From the NCBI GenBank assembly GCA_030523305.1, contig JAUNIY010000014.1, forward strand, positions 1 through 32,457: a stretch of 32,457 bases of DNA. Direction: 5' to 3'. Source of the DNA: Eubacteriales bacterium (GTDB taxonomy: Bacteria; Bacillota; Clostridia; Oscillospirales; Butyricicoccaceae). The notes beneath the pieces were generated by a model that was given only the letters and a program-made list of their open reading frames with translations, searched no databases and was not told the origin of the DNA. Below, piece by piece: positions 1 through 5,693 of this stretch (position 1 is its first letter; the number at the start of each line of letters is the position of its first letter). The translations under genes were made by a program, and so were the position numbers.

Positions 1-70
1 GGGCAACAACCCGATGGTTGGCGCTTCCGTTGCTGTTGCAGTTGATGTAAATGCTGCTCTGAATGGCTAA
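1..70 (+). CDS. 3' end of an unidentified gene (partial)
   Basis: The frame that starts at base 2 reads through 22 codons, ending with the residues VAVDVNAALNG and a TAA at 68-70. Only the C-terminus is inside the window, so the family cannot be recognised. It lies just outside the integrase end of the prophage. It could be the host gene next to or containing the attachment site, or simply the neighbouring gene. The 100 bp that follow before the integrase stop are AT-rich and presumably hold attL, but no core repeat can be proven because no matching attR is visible. Confidence 0.4.
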   Translation, partial: GNNPMVGASVAVAVDVNAALNG

Positions 71-122
71 AACGTCGATTTTTACAACTTTTTGAGGATT
101 TAAAAATCTGAAAGAATAAATT

Positions 123-173
123 TGACCGCGTCCTGGCCGCAGAATTTTTATCTGCGGTCAAAGGATGCGGTCA
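123..173. repeat. hairpin and TGCGGTCA direct repeats at the integrase stop
   Basis: The arms 124-143 and 151-172 form an imperfect long hairpin around an A/T loop. The octamer TGCGGTCA occurs at 153-160 and 166-173, a 13-bp period, with an inverted copy TGACCGCG at 123-130. The repeats begin directly at the integrase stop codon (TAA, 177-175 on the minus strand). They may act as an integrase transcription terminator, as arm-type integrase binding sites near attL, or both. The structure is seen; the function is inferred. Confidence 0.5.
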
Positions 174-174
174 T

Positions 175-1367
175 TTACTTGCTGTATATTTCGTCTATGA
201 CATCCCCGGCAACATCACGCATGTGGTCTGTAACGTCGGCGTAGATATCAAGCGTGGTCTGAATATTTTTATGGCCTAGTCTTTCTTGTACAACTGTTGG
301 GGAAATACCGGCCTCAATGAGCATGGTCGCGTGGGTATATCGTAGCGAGTGGAAATCAAAGTCAGGCATACCCAGTTCTTTATGCGCAACACTGCAAAGA
401 TGTTGCGTGACGCGGGGTTGAATGAATGCACCATTTTCGCGGATGTTTACCGGAAATACGGGATTGCTAGTTTCAACAGAAGTGATAGCTCCGGTTTCGT
501 TTTTATATAGATGTGTATAAAAGTCCCCGTAGTCAACCTGTGATTGATTTTGTATTGCTTGTGCTTCTTGAAGAACAGACAGTAGTGTTGAATCAATTCT
601 CATCGTACGATAGGATTCATACTTTGGCTGGGTAAATGTCCAATGCTTATTTATCTCTTGAATCTGTTGATTTACTGTTAGTGTGCCGGCTTCAAAGTCG
701 ATATCGTCCCAGCATAGGCCGAATACCTCACCGAGGCGTAAGCCGCAATGATACCCAAGCATAAGGGGTAAATAACAGGATGAACCGACAGAAAAGCGCG
801 AGATTAGTTTTTCCCACTGTTGTGTGGTAATTGCGTGCCGGACTTTTTTCGCTGTGGCACAGGCGGTGTCGCTCTGACAGATGGTAAACGAACGCCAATC
901 ATAGGCGAAAGCTGGATGTAGTGCAGCGGTTCAACGGCATAGCCAAAGGCATTGGTGAGGATTCCTTTTATGCTGGTCAGTGTGTTACGGCTAAAGCCCT
1001 GGTTAAAAAGATCGTTGATGAGGGCTTGAAGATTTGAAGCTGTAACGGCTTTTAGCTTATATTTTCCGATCACAGGCAGTATGTAGTTTCTGGTACGTTT
1101 TTGATATCCTGAAAGCGTAGTCTGTTTCAGCTCTACAGAACGTAATTTAAGCCATTCATCAAAGTAATCCGCCACGGATATCTCGGAAGCAACAAAATGC
1201 CGTCCTGCCTGCGTGTACTCTGTTAAGGCCTTGTTACCGGCAAGCTGCGCTTCTTTTTTGGTGCGGAAACCGCCCTTACAGATTTCTTGGCGTTTTCCGT
1301 TTATGGTTGCTCCGTAAAAGCGATATTGCCAAAATTTACCCCGCTTGCGTGTAAAAACTTCTGCCAT
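175..1367 (-). pseudogene. int: tyrosine-type phage integrase, split by a -1 frameshift
   Basis: Site-specific recombinase that would integrate and excise the prophage. The start is ATG 1367-1365 with an AGGAGG site just upstream. The first frame gives an arm-binding AP2-like N-terminus (FWQYRFYG, residues 5-40) and a SAM-like core-binding domain (about 60-160), then stops at 806-804. The catalytic domain continues in the -1 frame to 175. It carries the catalytic Arg in CGLRLGEVF, the HSLRYTH box, LGHKNIQTT and the nucleophile Tyr in LDIYADV. Reading through gives 397 residues, normal for the family. The switch lies in a run of six A (849-844). In frame it reads A_AAA_AAG, the classic slippery heptamer, but no strong downstream stem or upstream Shine-Dalgarno-like stimulator is evident, so a disabling indel or assembly error is at least as likely as programmed slippage. 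Confidence 0.85.
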
Positions 1368-1399
1368 TGCAATTCCTCCTATTATCTGGTATAATAAAA

Positions 1400-1429
1400 G
1401 GGTAGATTGATCACGAAAATTATCTACCC
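1400..1429 (-). terminator. hairpin in the integrase leader (possible attenuator)
   Basis: GGGTAGAT (1400-1407) and ATCTACCC (1422-1429) form a perfect 8-bp inverted repeat. On the minus strand the hairpin is followed by TTTTATT and lies about 30 bp upstream of the integrase ribosome site. It therefore looks like an intrinsic terminator or attenuator between DUF4236 and int. No antiterminator partner was identified. Confidence 0.4.
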
Positions 1430-1434
1430 CCTGT

Positions 1435-1470
1435 CCCGCCTTGGTGTTGACGCGCCAGGGCGGGATTTTT
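1435..1470 (+). terminator. rho-independent terminator, plus orientation
   Basis: A 10-bp stem (CCCGCCTTGG at 1435-1444 with CCAGGGCGGG at 1455-1464, one G-T pair) is followed by five T (1466-1470) on the plus strand. No plus-strand gene lies upstream in the prophage. It may block readthrough from the flanking DNA into the lysogeny region, or insulate the convergent transcripts. Confidence 0.55.
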
Positions 1471-1503
1471 GTTTGTATAGCTAATTGTTTTTGGATAATA
1501 CGC

Positions 1504-2450
1504 TTAAGAAATCTCGCATTGCGAAAGAGTAATTCCGTCATGCTCCATCATTGGAGTAATGTACGGTTGAGCTTTTTCATATGGAATCAAAGACTGGTAG
1601 TATTTAATTTTCCGATTTTGTTTTCCACGTTCTGTTTTTAAAGTCATAGCTTTTAGTTCCATTTGCTGGTAAGACCTCTCGACAAAACTGCTGATTTCAG
1701 CTTCTTGATTATTACGAACTGCCTCCAACCTATATGATGGAGACCAAGAAATATCTACAACTCTTTCGGCGATAGAAAGTTTTTCAAGGGTGTCAAGCAT
1801 GAGGTCATACCGACTGAAAAATACTTCGGGATTAACTGTTTCATGTATGAGCTGGTTGCAATCGGATACAATCCTTGCCCATTGAGGCGCTTCCATTTGG
1901 GCAGTTGCTACCAATTCACTCCATGACGCCTCTTCGGATTTGCCGGGAATCAGAACGGACTGTATGACTTCCAACGGAATATCGGGGGCATTCTTAATTT
2001 CATCTTGTGATTTAGGAGTTTTTTGCTTATTCTGTGTCCAGCAATGCCTCGAATTAACATAATAATTCCGAACAGCAATGCTACGACAGAGGCAGTAGGC
2101 ATCAAGCCAGACATTATACGCCATATGGCAACAAAGATGAAACCAATTACATATGATTTCACATAAGACCGATACCAAGGGCTGGATGGTGCCGGCTTTG
2201 CCTTGTAATCAGAAGTATCTACATCCGGGAGAGCCACGTCGGATTGATACTTTTTTGTTTTTTTGTCGCTCAAGTTTGCAGTATATGATAACCCGGAACC
2301 CGGGATTCCTACAGTTGCAGATTTCCTTCCGCTTGAATTGATAGATACCTTTGCGCCTTTTCCTCCAATAGTCACACCAACGCTTTTCTTGTTAAGATTC
2401 ACTCTCACACCTTTTGCGATTTTGATACTTTTTCTGAATCGAAGACCCAT
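1504..2450 (-). pseudogene. DUF4236-domain phage membrane protein, frameshifted
   Basis: Start ATG 2450-2448 with a GGGAGGG site 7 bp upstream. Residues 1-55 (MGLRFRKSIKIA, then TVGIPGSGLSY) are a clear DUF4236 domain, found in many Firmicutes phages and of unknown function. A hydrophobic segment follows at about residues 98-135 (SYVIGFIFVAIW, VVALLFGIIMLIRG). The first frame drifts into a short nonsense tail ending at 1950. The natural C-terminal region (DEIKNAPDIPLEVIQ onward) lies in the -1 frame and ends at 1504. Joining the frames at the A6 run 2024-2019 restores a protein of about 315 residues. The slip context AGC AAA AAA CTC is a poor programmed site, so a mutation or homopolymer error is the likely cause. 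The gene sits upstream of int in the same direction and may be cotranscribed with it. Confidence 0.75.
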
Positions 2451-2501
2451 TTCATTACCCTCCCTACTTCATCATCATAAAATTTATTTACGCTTAGCTT
2501 A

Positions 2502-2547
2502 TATCATATTATGATAAATTATCACATATTTTTTCACAAAATTGCAA
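2502..2547 (-). promoter_or_regulatory. promoter with overlapping palindromes for the DUF4236/int operon
   Basis: On the minus strand TTGCAA (2547-2542) and GATAAT (2523-2518) are 18 bp apart, a reasonable sigma-A promoter. Two perfect palindromes cover the start region: TATCATA-T-TATGATA (2502-2516) and TGATAA-A-TTATCA (2512-2524). They could bind the small XRE protein encoded divergently at 2623 or the main repressor. Confidence 0.45.
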
Positions 2548-2595
2548 CATAAAAAACATATTTTATCATAGAATTGCAAAAATTTTGTTAATTTA

Positions 2596-2610
2596 TCCGA
2601 AGAAATCGGA
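2596..2610. promoter_or_regulatory. small inverted repeat upstream of the plus-strand XRE gene
   Basis: TCCGA (2596-2600) and TCGGA (2606-2610) form a 5-5-5 inverted repeat directly upstream of a CATAAT -10-like box (2611-2616). It is an operator candidate by position only. The box lies so close to the ATG at 2623 that the transcript would be leaderless or would start at a later ATG. Confidence 0.3.
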
Positions 2611-2622
2611 CATAATAGTTGC

Positions 2623-2823
2623 ATGATTACTATGACCATGAAGAAAAGGCGTACCGATTTAAGGATTTCGCTGCGTAAACTTGAAAAAATGACTGGCATA
2701 TCACGGTCAACGCTGAGCCGGATCGAAAGCGGGAAACGCTCCCCTACACTAGATGAGCTGGAAGCTCTTGCCATAGTGCTGAAATGCGAGATGTCAGATT
2801 TGTACAAAAGGGAGAAAATGTAA
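2623..2823 (+). CDS. small XRE/Cro-type helix-turn-helix regulator
   Basis: A 66-residue protein that is almost entirely one HTH_3 domain (about residues 12-62). The recognition region ISRSTLSRIESGKRSPTLDELEALA is typical of the family. It should bind DNA as a dimer near its own divergent control region. No clear Shine-Dalgarno is seen. ATG 2623 is used here, with ATG 2632 or 2638 as alternatives and a -10-like CATAAT just upstream. It is transcribed away from DUF4236/int and toward the main repressor, so it may regulate the int operon. It could be a Cro-like protein or an antitoxin-like regulator; no toxin partner is seen. Confidence 0.75.
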   Translation: MITMTMKKRRTDLRISLRKLEKMTGISRSTLSRIESGKRSPTLDELEALAIVLKCEMSDLYKREKM

Positions 2824-2840
2824 CTTTTAAAACAAAAACA

Positions 2841-2868
2841 TTGAAATTTTTGAATTTTATGGTACTAT
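2841..2868 (+). promoter_or_regulatory. promoter of the small 2946 gene
   Basis: TTGAAA (2841-2846) and TACTAT (2863-2868) are separated by 16 bp. The transcript would start near 2875, before a GC-rich hairpin (2888-2913) and the GGAGGGGG ribosome site of the gene at 2946. Confidence 0.5.
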
Positions 2869-2887
2869 AAAAACACAGGGGGTATCT

Positions 2888-2913
2888 GTCGGGGATGCGG
2901 AAATCCGCCCGAC
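2888..2913 (+). other. GC-rich leader hairpin
   Basis: The outer stem GTCGG (2888-2892) / CCGAC (2909-2913) and the inner stem GCGGA/TCCGC around an AA loop make a compact hairpin in the 5' leader of the 2946 gene. No T run follows, so it is not a standard terminator. It may modulate mRNA stability or translation. Confidence 0.35.
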
Positions 2914-2945
2914 CGCAAATATCATTTGGAGGGGGAAATACGCCG

Positions 2946-3134
2946 ATGAAAAGACAAGGAAAAACGCCGGAGCAAAAAACTCCGACGCGAGAAGAACTGA
3001 TAAAAGATATAAAAGTGAAGTTATGTTTTACAGACTACAGGCAAACTTGGATGATACATAGATTTGTGAATTCGATTTTTTTCGACAATTTTGACGGCCA
3101 GAGATTCCAACAGCTCCCATTCCGGTTCATCTAA
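2946..3134 (+). CDS. small phage protein of unknown function, antisense to the repressor 3' end
   Basis: 62 residues, ATG 2946 with a strong GGAGGGGG site 8-10 bp upstream. A charged N-terminus (KRQGKTPEQKTPTREELIKDIK) is followed by DYRQTWMIHRFVNSIF. That segment resembles the DYRQ...RFV segment of small proteins often found beside clostridial phage repressors; the function is unknown. Its last 114 bp (3021-3134) overlap the end of the minus-strand repressor gene, so the two transcripts are complementary at their 3' ends. The antisense overlap could tune the lysogeny switch. The coding call rests on the ribosome site, a promoter and the familiar motif. Confidence 0.6.
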   Translation: MKRQGKTPEQKTPTREELIKDIKVKLCFTDYRQTWMIHRFVNSIFFDNFDGQRFQQLPFRFI

Positions 3135-3452
3135 CTGCGAAAGTGCCGATATAAGTCTTTTTTTAAAGCTATCGGACTCGCCGGACAGCACATCGCCAAC
3201 GAACGCCGCTATTTCACCATCGCGGGATAACTGAACAAACATTTCGCCGTCTCCTGTGCGGAGCCAACTTTCATTGACGCCGAACTGATCGCAGATTAAA
3301 CGATACAGCGGTTCTTTCCGTTGTGGATTTTTAAGCCGATTATTTTCAATGTTCGCAACGACATCCCGGTTAATACCGAGCTTTTTACCGAATTCCGGTT
3401 GAGTTAACCCTAGTTCTTTGCGCAATATTTTGATTCGATCATAAATTTCCAA
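3021..3452 (-). CDS. XRE-family prophage repressor (CI-like)
   Basis: 143 residues. An HTH_3 domain covers about residues 4-62 (RIKILRKELGLTQPEFGKKL, then INRDVVANIEN). A short C-terminal region holds the YRLICDQFGVNESWLRTGDGEMF motif common in Firmicutes phage repressors. It lacks a LexA-type Ser-Lys peptidase domain, so induction must use another route such as an antirepressor or ImmA-like protease, neither of which is seen here. I chose the TTG start 3452-3450 because GGAGGTG sits 7 bp upstream; ATG 3467 would place the site inside the gene. Its own promoter (3506-3478) overlaps the perfect operator 3491-3514, implying autoregulation. The last 114 bp are antisense to the plus-strand gene at 2946. 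Confidence 0.9.
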   Translation of the reverse strand: MEIYDRIKILRKELGLTQPEFGKKLGINRDVVANIENNRLKNPQRKEPLYRLICDQFGVNESWLRTGDGEMFVQLSRDGEIAAFVGDVLSGESDSFKKRLISALSQLDEPEWELLESLAVKIVEKNRIHKSMYHPSLPVVCKT

Positions 3453-3477
3453 AAATTTCACCTCCATCCTTAAAAGG

Positions 3478-3506
3478 ATTGTATCACATATTTTCGTGTT
3501 TTTCAA
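3478..3506 (-). promoter_or_regulatory. repressor promoter
   Basis: On the minus strand TTGAAA (3506-3501) and TACAAT (3483-3478) are exactly 17 bp apart, a near-consensus sigma-A promoter reading into the repressor. The operator at 3491-3514 covers the -35 box and part of the spacer. Confidence 0.75.
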
Positions 3507-3514
3507 CACGAAAA
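3491..3514. promoter_or_regulatory. repressor operator (perfect inverted repeat)
   Basis: TTTTCGTGTT (3491-3500) and AACACGAAAA (3505-3514) are perfect 10-bp inverted arms around a 4-bp spacer. The right arm recurs exactly at 3578-3587 beside the early promoter, which supports a shared operator for the repressor. Confidence 0.75.
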
Positions 3515-3540
3515 CTATGAAAAATTTTATACAAAAAGTG

Positions 3541-3569
3541 TTGACATACGCTTTCGCATCATGTATTAT
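3541..3569 (+). promoter_or_regulatory. early lytic promoter
   Basis: TTGACA (3541-3546) and TATTAT (3564-3569) with a 17-bp spacer form a near-consensus promoter driving the genes from 3633 onward. It is divergent from the repressor promoter, the expected lysogeny/lysis switch. The second operator site lies at its start point. Confidence 0.85.
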
Positions 3570-3587
3570 GTGTATATAACACGAAAA
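3570..3587. promoter_or_regulatory. second operator at the early promoter start
   Basis: AACACGAAAA (3578-3587) repeats the right arm of the operator at 3491-3514 exactly. The left half is degenerate (GTGT at 3570-3573). Its position just after the -10 box fits repression of the early operon in lysogens. Confidence 0.6.
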
Positions 3588-3632
3588 AGATTTATATCAA
3601 CACGTTAGGCAAGATGAAAAGAGGTGATTTCT

Positions 3633-3800
3633 GTGAAAAAAACGCTTACGGAAAAAGAACGGAAAATCCTTGATGTATTCGCCAGAGTCATTCCGTCCAT
3701 GAACGAACTGGAAAAAGAGCGAATGCTTGGATACGTAGAGGGCATGAGCGCAATCAAAAGTATGCAAACGCGAAAAGATGAAGAACGGGCGGGAAAGTGA
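3633..3800 (+). CDS. small early phage protein, GTG start
   Basis: 55 residues, starting at GTG 3633 with GAGGTGA 6 bp upstream. The sequence (KKTLTEKERKILDVFARVI, then EKERMLGYVEGMSAIKS) resembles a small protein often found first in clostridial phage early operons. It is predicted helical with no catalytic motif, and its function is unknown. It is the first gene after the early promoter and ends just before the ribosome site of the next gene. Confidence 0.7.
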   Translation: MKKTLTEKERKILDVFARVIPSMNELEKERMLGYVEGMSAIKSMQTRKDEERAGK

Positions 3801-3810
3801 GGTGAGAGCA

Positions 3811-4035
3811 GTGCATGAGGAATTGTTAACTGTAAAAGAAGTAGCCGCTGTGCTGCGCTCCAATTCCGGTTATGTGTACCGGCTGCGGGATGCCGGGCTG
3901 CTAAAGTTCATGAAGCTCGGCAATTTGAAATGCCGCCGTAGTACACTGGATGCATTTATCCGCAGTATGGACGGCATGGACGTGACAGACCCGATGAATA
4001 TAAAACCGTTGGAGGAAGAAAGGACAAGCAGATGA
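3811..4035 (+). CDS. helix-turn-helix (excisionase/MerR-like) DNA-binding protein
   Basis: 74 residues from GTG 3811, preceded by GAGGTGA 5 bp upstream. LTVKEVAAVLRSNSGYVYRLRDAG (about residues 6-30) followed by FMKLGNLKCRRSTLDAFI is the HTH_17 excisionase-family winged-helix pattern. It may act as Xis (recombination directionality factor) or as an early regulator. As the second gene of the early operon it would be made only after repressor release, which suits an excisionase. An upstream in-frame ATG at 3778 is possible but has a poor ribosome site and overlaps the previous gene. Confidence 0.75.
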   Translation: MHEELLTVKEVAAVLRSNSGYVYRLRDAGLLKFMKLGNLKCRRSTLDAFIRSMDGMDVTDPMNIKPLEEERTSR

Positions 4036-4073
4036 GAGTAAACCTTTGTGATGGAATTTAGGAGGAGCAAAAA

Positions 4074-4283
4074 ATGAAAGATTATCCATGCGACGCTTGT
4101 GCTGCATGCAGAGGATATGCCCCATGTGCCGACGGAAGAAAATGCGCTGCATGGAACAACTGGTTCCATGCAGCATGGACAGATATCACCAAACATGCCG
4201 CAGAGCGTGCAAACTATAGAGAGCATCTAAGGTACATGCTGCGGCGCTGTATGCTGAAAGAGAAAGAGGAGAAGAAGTCATGA
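4074..4283 (+). CDS. small cysteine-rich protein
   Basis: 69 residues, ATG 4074 with GGAGGAG 7 bp upstream. The N-terminus has cysteines CDACAACRGYAPC and C (residues 6, 9, 12, 18, 24), enough for a small metal or zinc-knuckle site, followed by an aromatic stretch WNNWFHAAW and a basic helix. The family is not identified. Its stop overlaps the next start (ATGA), so the two genes are translationally coupled. Confidence 0.65.
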   Translation: MKDYPCDACAACRGYAPCADGRKCAAWNNWFHAAWTDITKHAAERANYREHLRYMLRRCMLKEKEEKKS

Positions 4284-4387
4284 ACAAAGATATGATCGCC
4301 ATTACACTGGCGGGAGCAGTTACATTTCTTGCTACCATCGGATCAGCGACGATCCTTGGATTTGTGTTGAAAGTATTAGGAGGATGA
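4280..4387 (+). CDS. 35-residue membrane peptide
   Basis: A very short gene, ATG 4280 overlapping the previous stop as ATGA. After MNKDM the chain is one hydrophobic segment (IAITLAGAVTFLATIGSAT) followed by ILGFVLKVLGG, so a single transmembrane helix is likely. The function is unknown; small single-pass phage peptides can act in superinfection exclusion or host takeover. Support comes from coupling, composition and the downstream ribosome site AGGAGG within its own end. Confidence 0.55.
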   Translation: MNKDMIAITLAGAVTFLATIGSATILGFVLKVLGG

Positions 4388-4390
4388 AAC

Positions 4391-4618
4391 ATGAATAAAT
4401 ACCAACGCGCCGGACAACGGGCCAGACGGCAAAGGGAAGCACATCGGCAACGGATTCTTGCCGCTATCACTGCGATACTGCTTGTAGTTACAGTATTTCA
4501 GTTTGGCTATCTCTGCCGACAGGTGACGCATCCGGAGCGCGGTCTTATCATTCGGGTCGTAGATACCAATGGAAGAACCCTGGATACATCTGAAATCAGA
4601 TATGATGTGCAGGAATAA
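4391..4618 (+). CDS. small single-pass membrane protein
   Basis: 75 residues. A strongly basic N-terminus (KYQRAGQRARRQREAHRQR) precedes one transmembrane helix (about residues 23-42, ILAAITAILLVVTVFQFGYL). A polar C-terminus (RGLIIRVVDTNGRTLDTSEIRYDV) follows. The positive-inside rule predicts a cytoplasmic N-terminus and an outward-facing tail. It sits directly after the 35-residue membrane peptide with an AGGAGG site, and the two may work together. No family is recognised. Confidence 0.65.
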   Translation: MNKYQRAGQRARRQREAHRQRILAAITAILLVVTVFQFGYLCRQVTHPERGLIIRVVDTNGRTLDTSEIRYDVQE

Positions 4619-4623
4619 AAAAT

Positions 4624-4656
4624 GCCCGGCGGGATGCTGCAAACATCTCGTCGGGC
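4624..4656 (-). terminator. strong hairpin with minus-strand T run
   Basis: GCCCGGCGGGATG (4624-4636) pairs with CATCTCGTCGGGC (4644-4656), a 13-bp stem with two wobble positions. On the minus strand the stem is followed by ATTTTTTATT, a good intrinsic terminator. On the plus strand no T run follows. No minus-strand gene is seen to the right. It may terminate antisense transcription, or belong to the replication origin next to the Rep gene. Confidence 0.5.
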
Positions 4657-4731
4657 TAAAAACATAAGTTTTTCCAACCATTTATAGTATATCGTATTTG
4701 CGTAGAAAAGTAAATATCTGCATGAAAATTG

Positions 4732-4778
4732 AACCGGTCCGGCACCGGTTTGCAGCTTGATAAAGATATTAAAGATAG
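4732..4778 (+). other. candidate double-strand origin / nick region upstream of rep
   Basis: AACCGGT (4732-4738) and ACCGGTT (4744-4750) form a perfect 7-bp inverted repeat around a CCGGC loop. Two tandem 9-bp repeats follow, TAAAGATAT (4761-4769) and TAAAGATAG (4770-4778), 27 bp before the rep start. A hairpin plus iteron-like repeats beside an HUH gene is the layout of a rolling-circle double-strand origin. The nick site itself cannot be proven by reading. Confidence 0.35.
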
Positions 4779-4805
4779 ACGCAAAGCGCGTGAGGTTATT
4801 CAAAA

Positions 4806-5501
4806 ATGTATATCAGAGGGGAATGTGTCGCCGGTAAAACCAAAGAGATTTACAAACGATTCCGGCAACAGTGCGAGATGAAGAATGGAAAACCTGTCCG
4901 ATGTCAGAGACGGAAGAAAACAAATCCGACAGCGGAGGATGTACAGAAATACAATGCGATCATAAGAGAACGCAAGGTTATCCGTAAGGCCAATGCCAAT
5001 TTTGGAAAAGGAGATTTGTATTTAACCCTTACATATCCAAGAGGATCCCGACCGACACCTGAGCGAGCCAGGAAAAATCTCAAGAACTTTCAAGACTGCT
5101 TGCGCCGTAGATACCGGAAGGCTGGCCAGGAATTGAAATGGATGGCCTGTACAGAAATAGGCAGCCGGGGAGGCATCCACCATCATATGCTTCTGAATCA
5201 ATATGATAACCTTCGAGAGATATCTGAGCTATGGGAGCGATATGGAGGATATGCACATATACAATTCGTCCGAGGTAATAACCTTGCAAAATTGGCGTCA
5301 TACATATCAAAAAACGAATATTCGTGCAGTCGAAACCTGGTTGATCCGAAAGAGAAGACAAGGAAGGTGAAAGCCAATAGCTGGAAAGAGAACCCTGTGA
5401 TTCCCGATGGGTGGATGCTGGATAAAGATAGCGTTGTGACTGGAATCAATCCGGTCACAGGACATGGGTACCAGTTTTATCGACTGGTACAAATAGAATA
5501 G
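4806..5501 (+). CDS. HUH-type replication endonuclease (ORF2/G2P-like Rep)
   Basis: 231 residues. Motif I is LYLTLTYP (71-78). Motif II is the metal-binding HUH in IHHHML (His125 and His127). Motif III is LASYISKNEY with the likely nucleophile Tyr166 and Lys169. This is the order of rolling-circle replication endonucleases of the phage G2P/microvirus VP4 type. They nick one strand at the origin, stay linked to the 5' end through the tyrosine, and prime displacement replication by the host polymerase. No helicase domain is fused. The start ATG 4806 is fixed by an in-frame stop just upstream; GAGG lies about 11 bp before it. It is the only replication initiator candidate in the window. An inverted repeat and iteron-like repeats lie directly upstream. 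Confidence 0.85.
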   Translation: MYIRGECVAGKTKEIYKRFRQQCEMKNGKPVRCQRRKKTNPTAEDVQKYNAIIRERKVIRKANANFGKGDLYLTLTYPRGSRPTPERARKNLKNFQDCLRRRYRKAGQELKWMACTEIGSRGGIHHHMLLNQYDNLREISELWERYGGYAHIQFVRGNNLAKLASYISKNEYSCSRNLVDPKEKTRKVKANSWKENPVIPDGWMLDKDSVVTGINPVTGHGYQFYRLVQIE

Positions 5502-5510
5502 GAGGTCGTC

Positions 5511-5693
5511 ATGGATTATACACAAAGAAAGCCAACAAAAGAAGAAACGATTGCACAGGCTCTACGGTCTTGCAATGACAGGAATTGTGATGCTTGCCCG
5601 TATGGCTACGGATATCCGTCGTGCCGAAATCTTTTACATGAAGCTGCGGATATGATTGAAAATTTAGAAAAGCAGGTGAGAAAGAATGGTTAA
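5511..5693 (+). CDS. small CxxC protein
   Basis: 60 residues, ATG 5511 after an AGGAGG site, coupled to the preceding rep gene. It carries CNDRNCDACPYGYGYPSC (four cysteines between about residues 21 and 38), consistent with a small zinc-binding knuckle, and a C-terminal helix ending EKQVRKNG. Similar small cysteine proteins are common in clostridial phage early regions, function unknown. It overlaps the start of the RecU-like gene by 8 bp. Confidence 0.65.
   Translation: MDYTQRKPTKEETIAQALRSCNDRNCDACPYGYGYPSCRNLLHEAADMIENLEKQVRKNG

Noticed and set aside
2019..2027. Programmed -1 frameshift in the DUF4236 gene
   Set aside because: The context AGC AAA AAA CTC does not form a proper X_XXY_YYZ heptamer in frame, so slippage of both tRNAs would create a mismatch; mutation or miscalled homopolymer is simpler.
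2895..2945. Upstream start for the small gene at 2946
   Set aside because: The upstream ATG falls inside a GC-rich hairpin with no ribosome site, while ATG 2946 has GGAGGGGG at the right distance.
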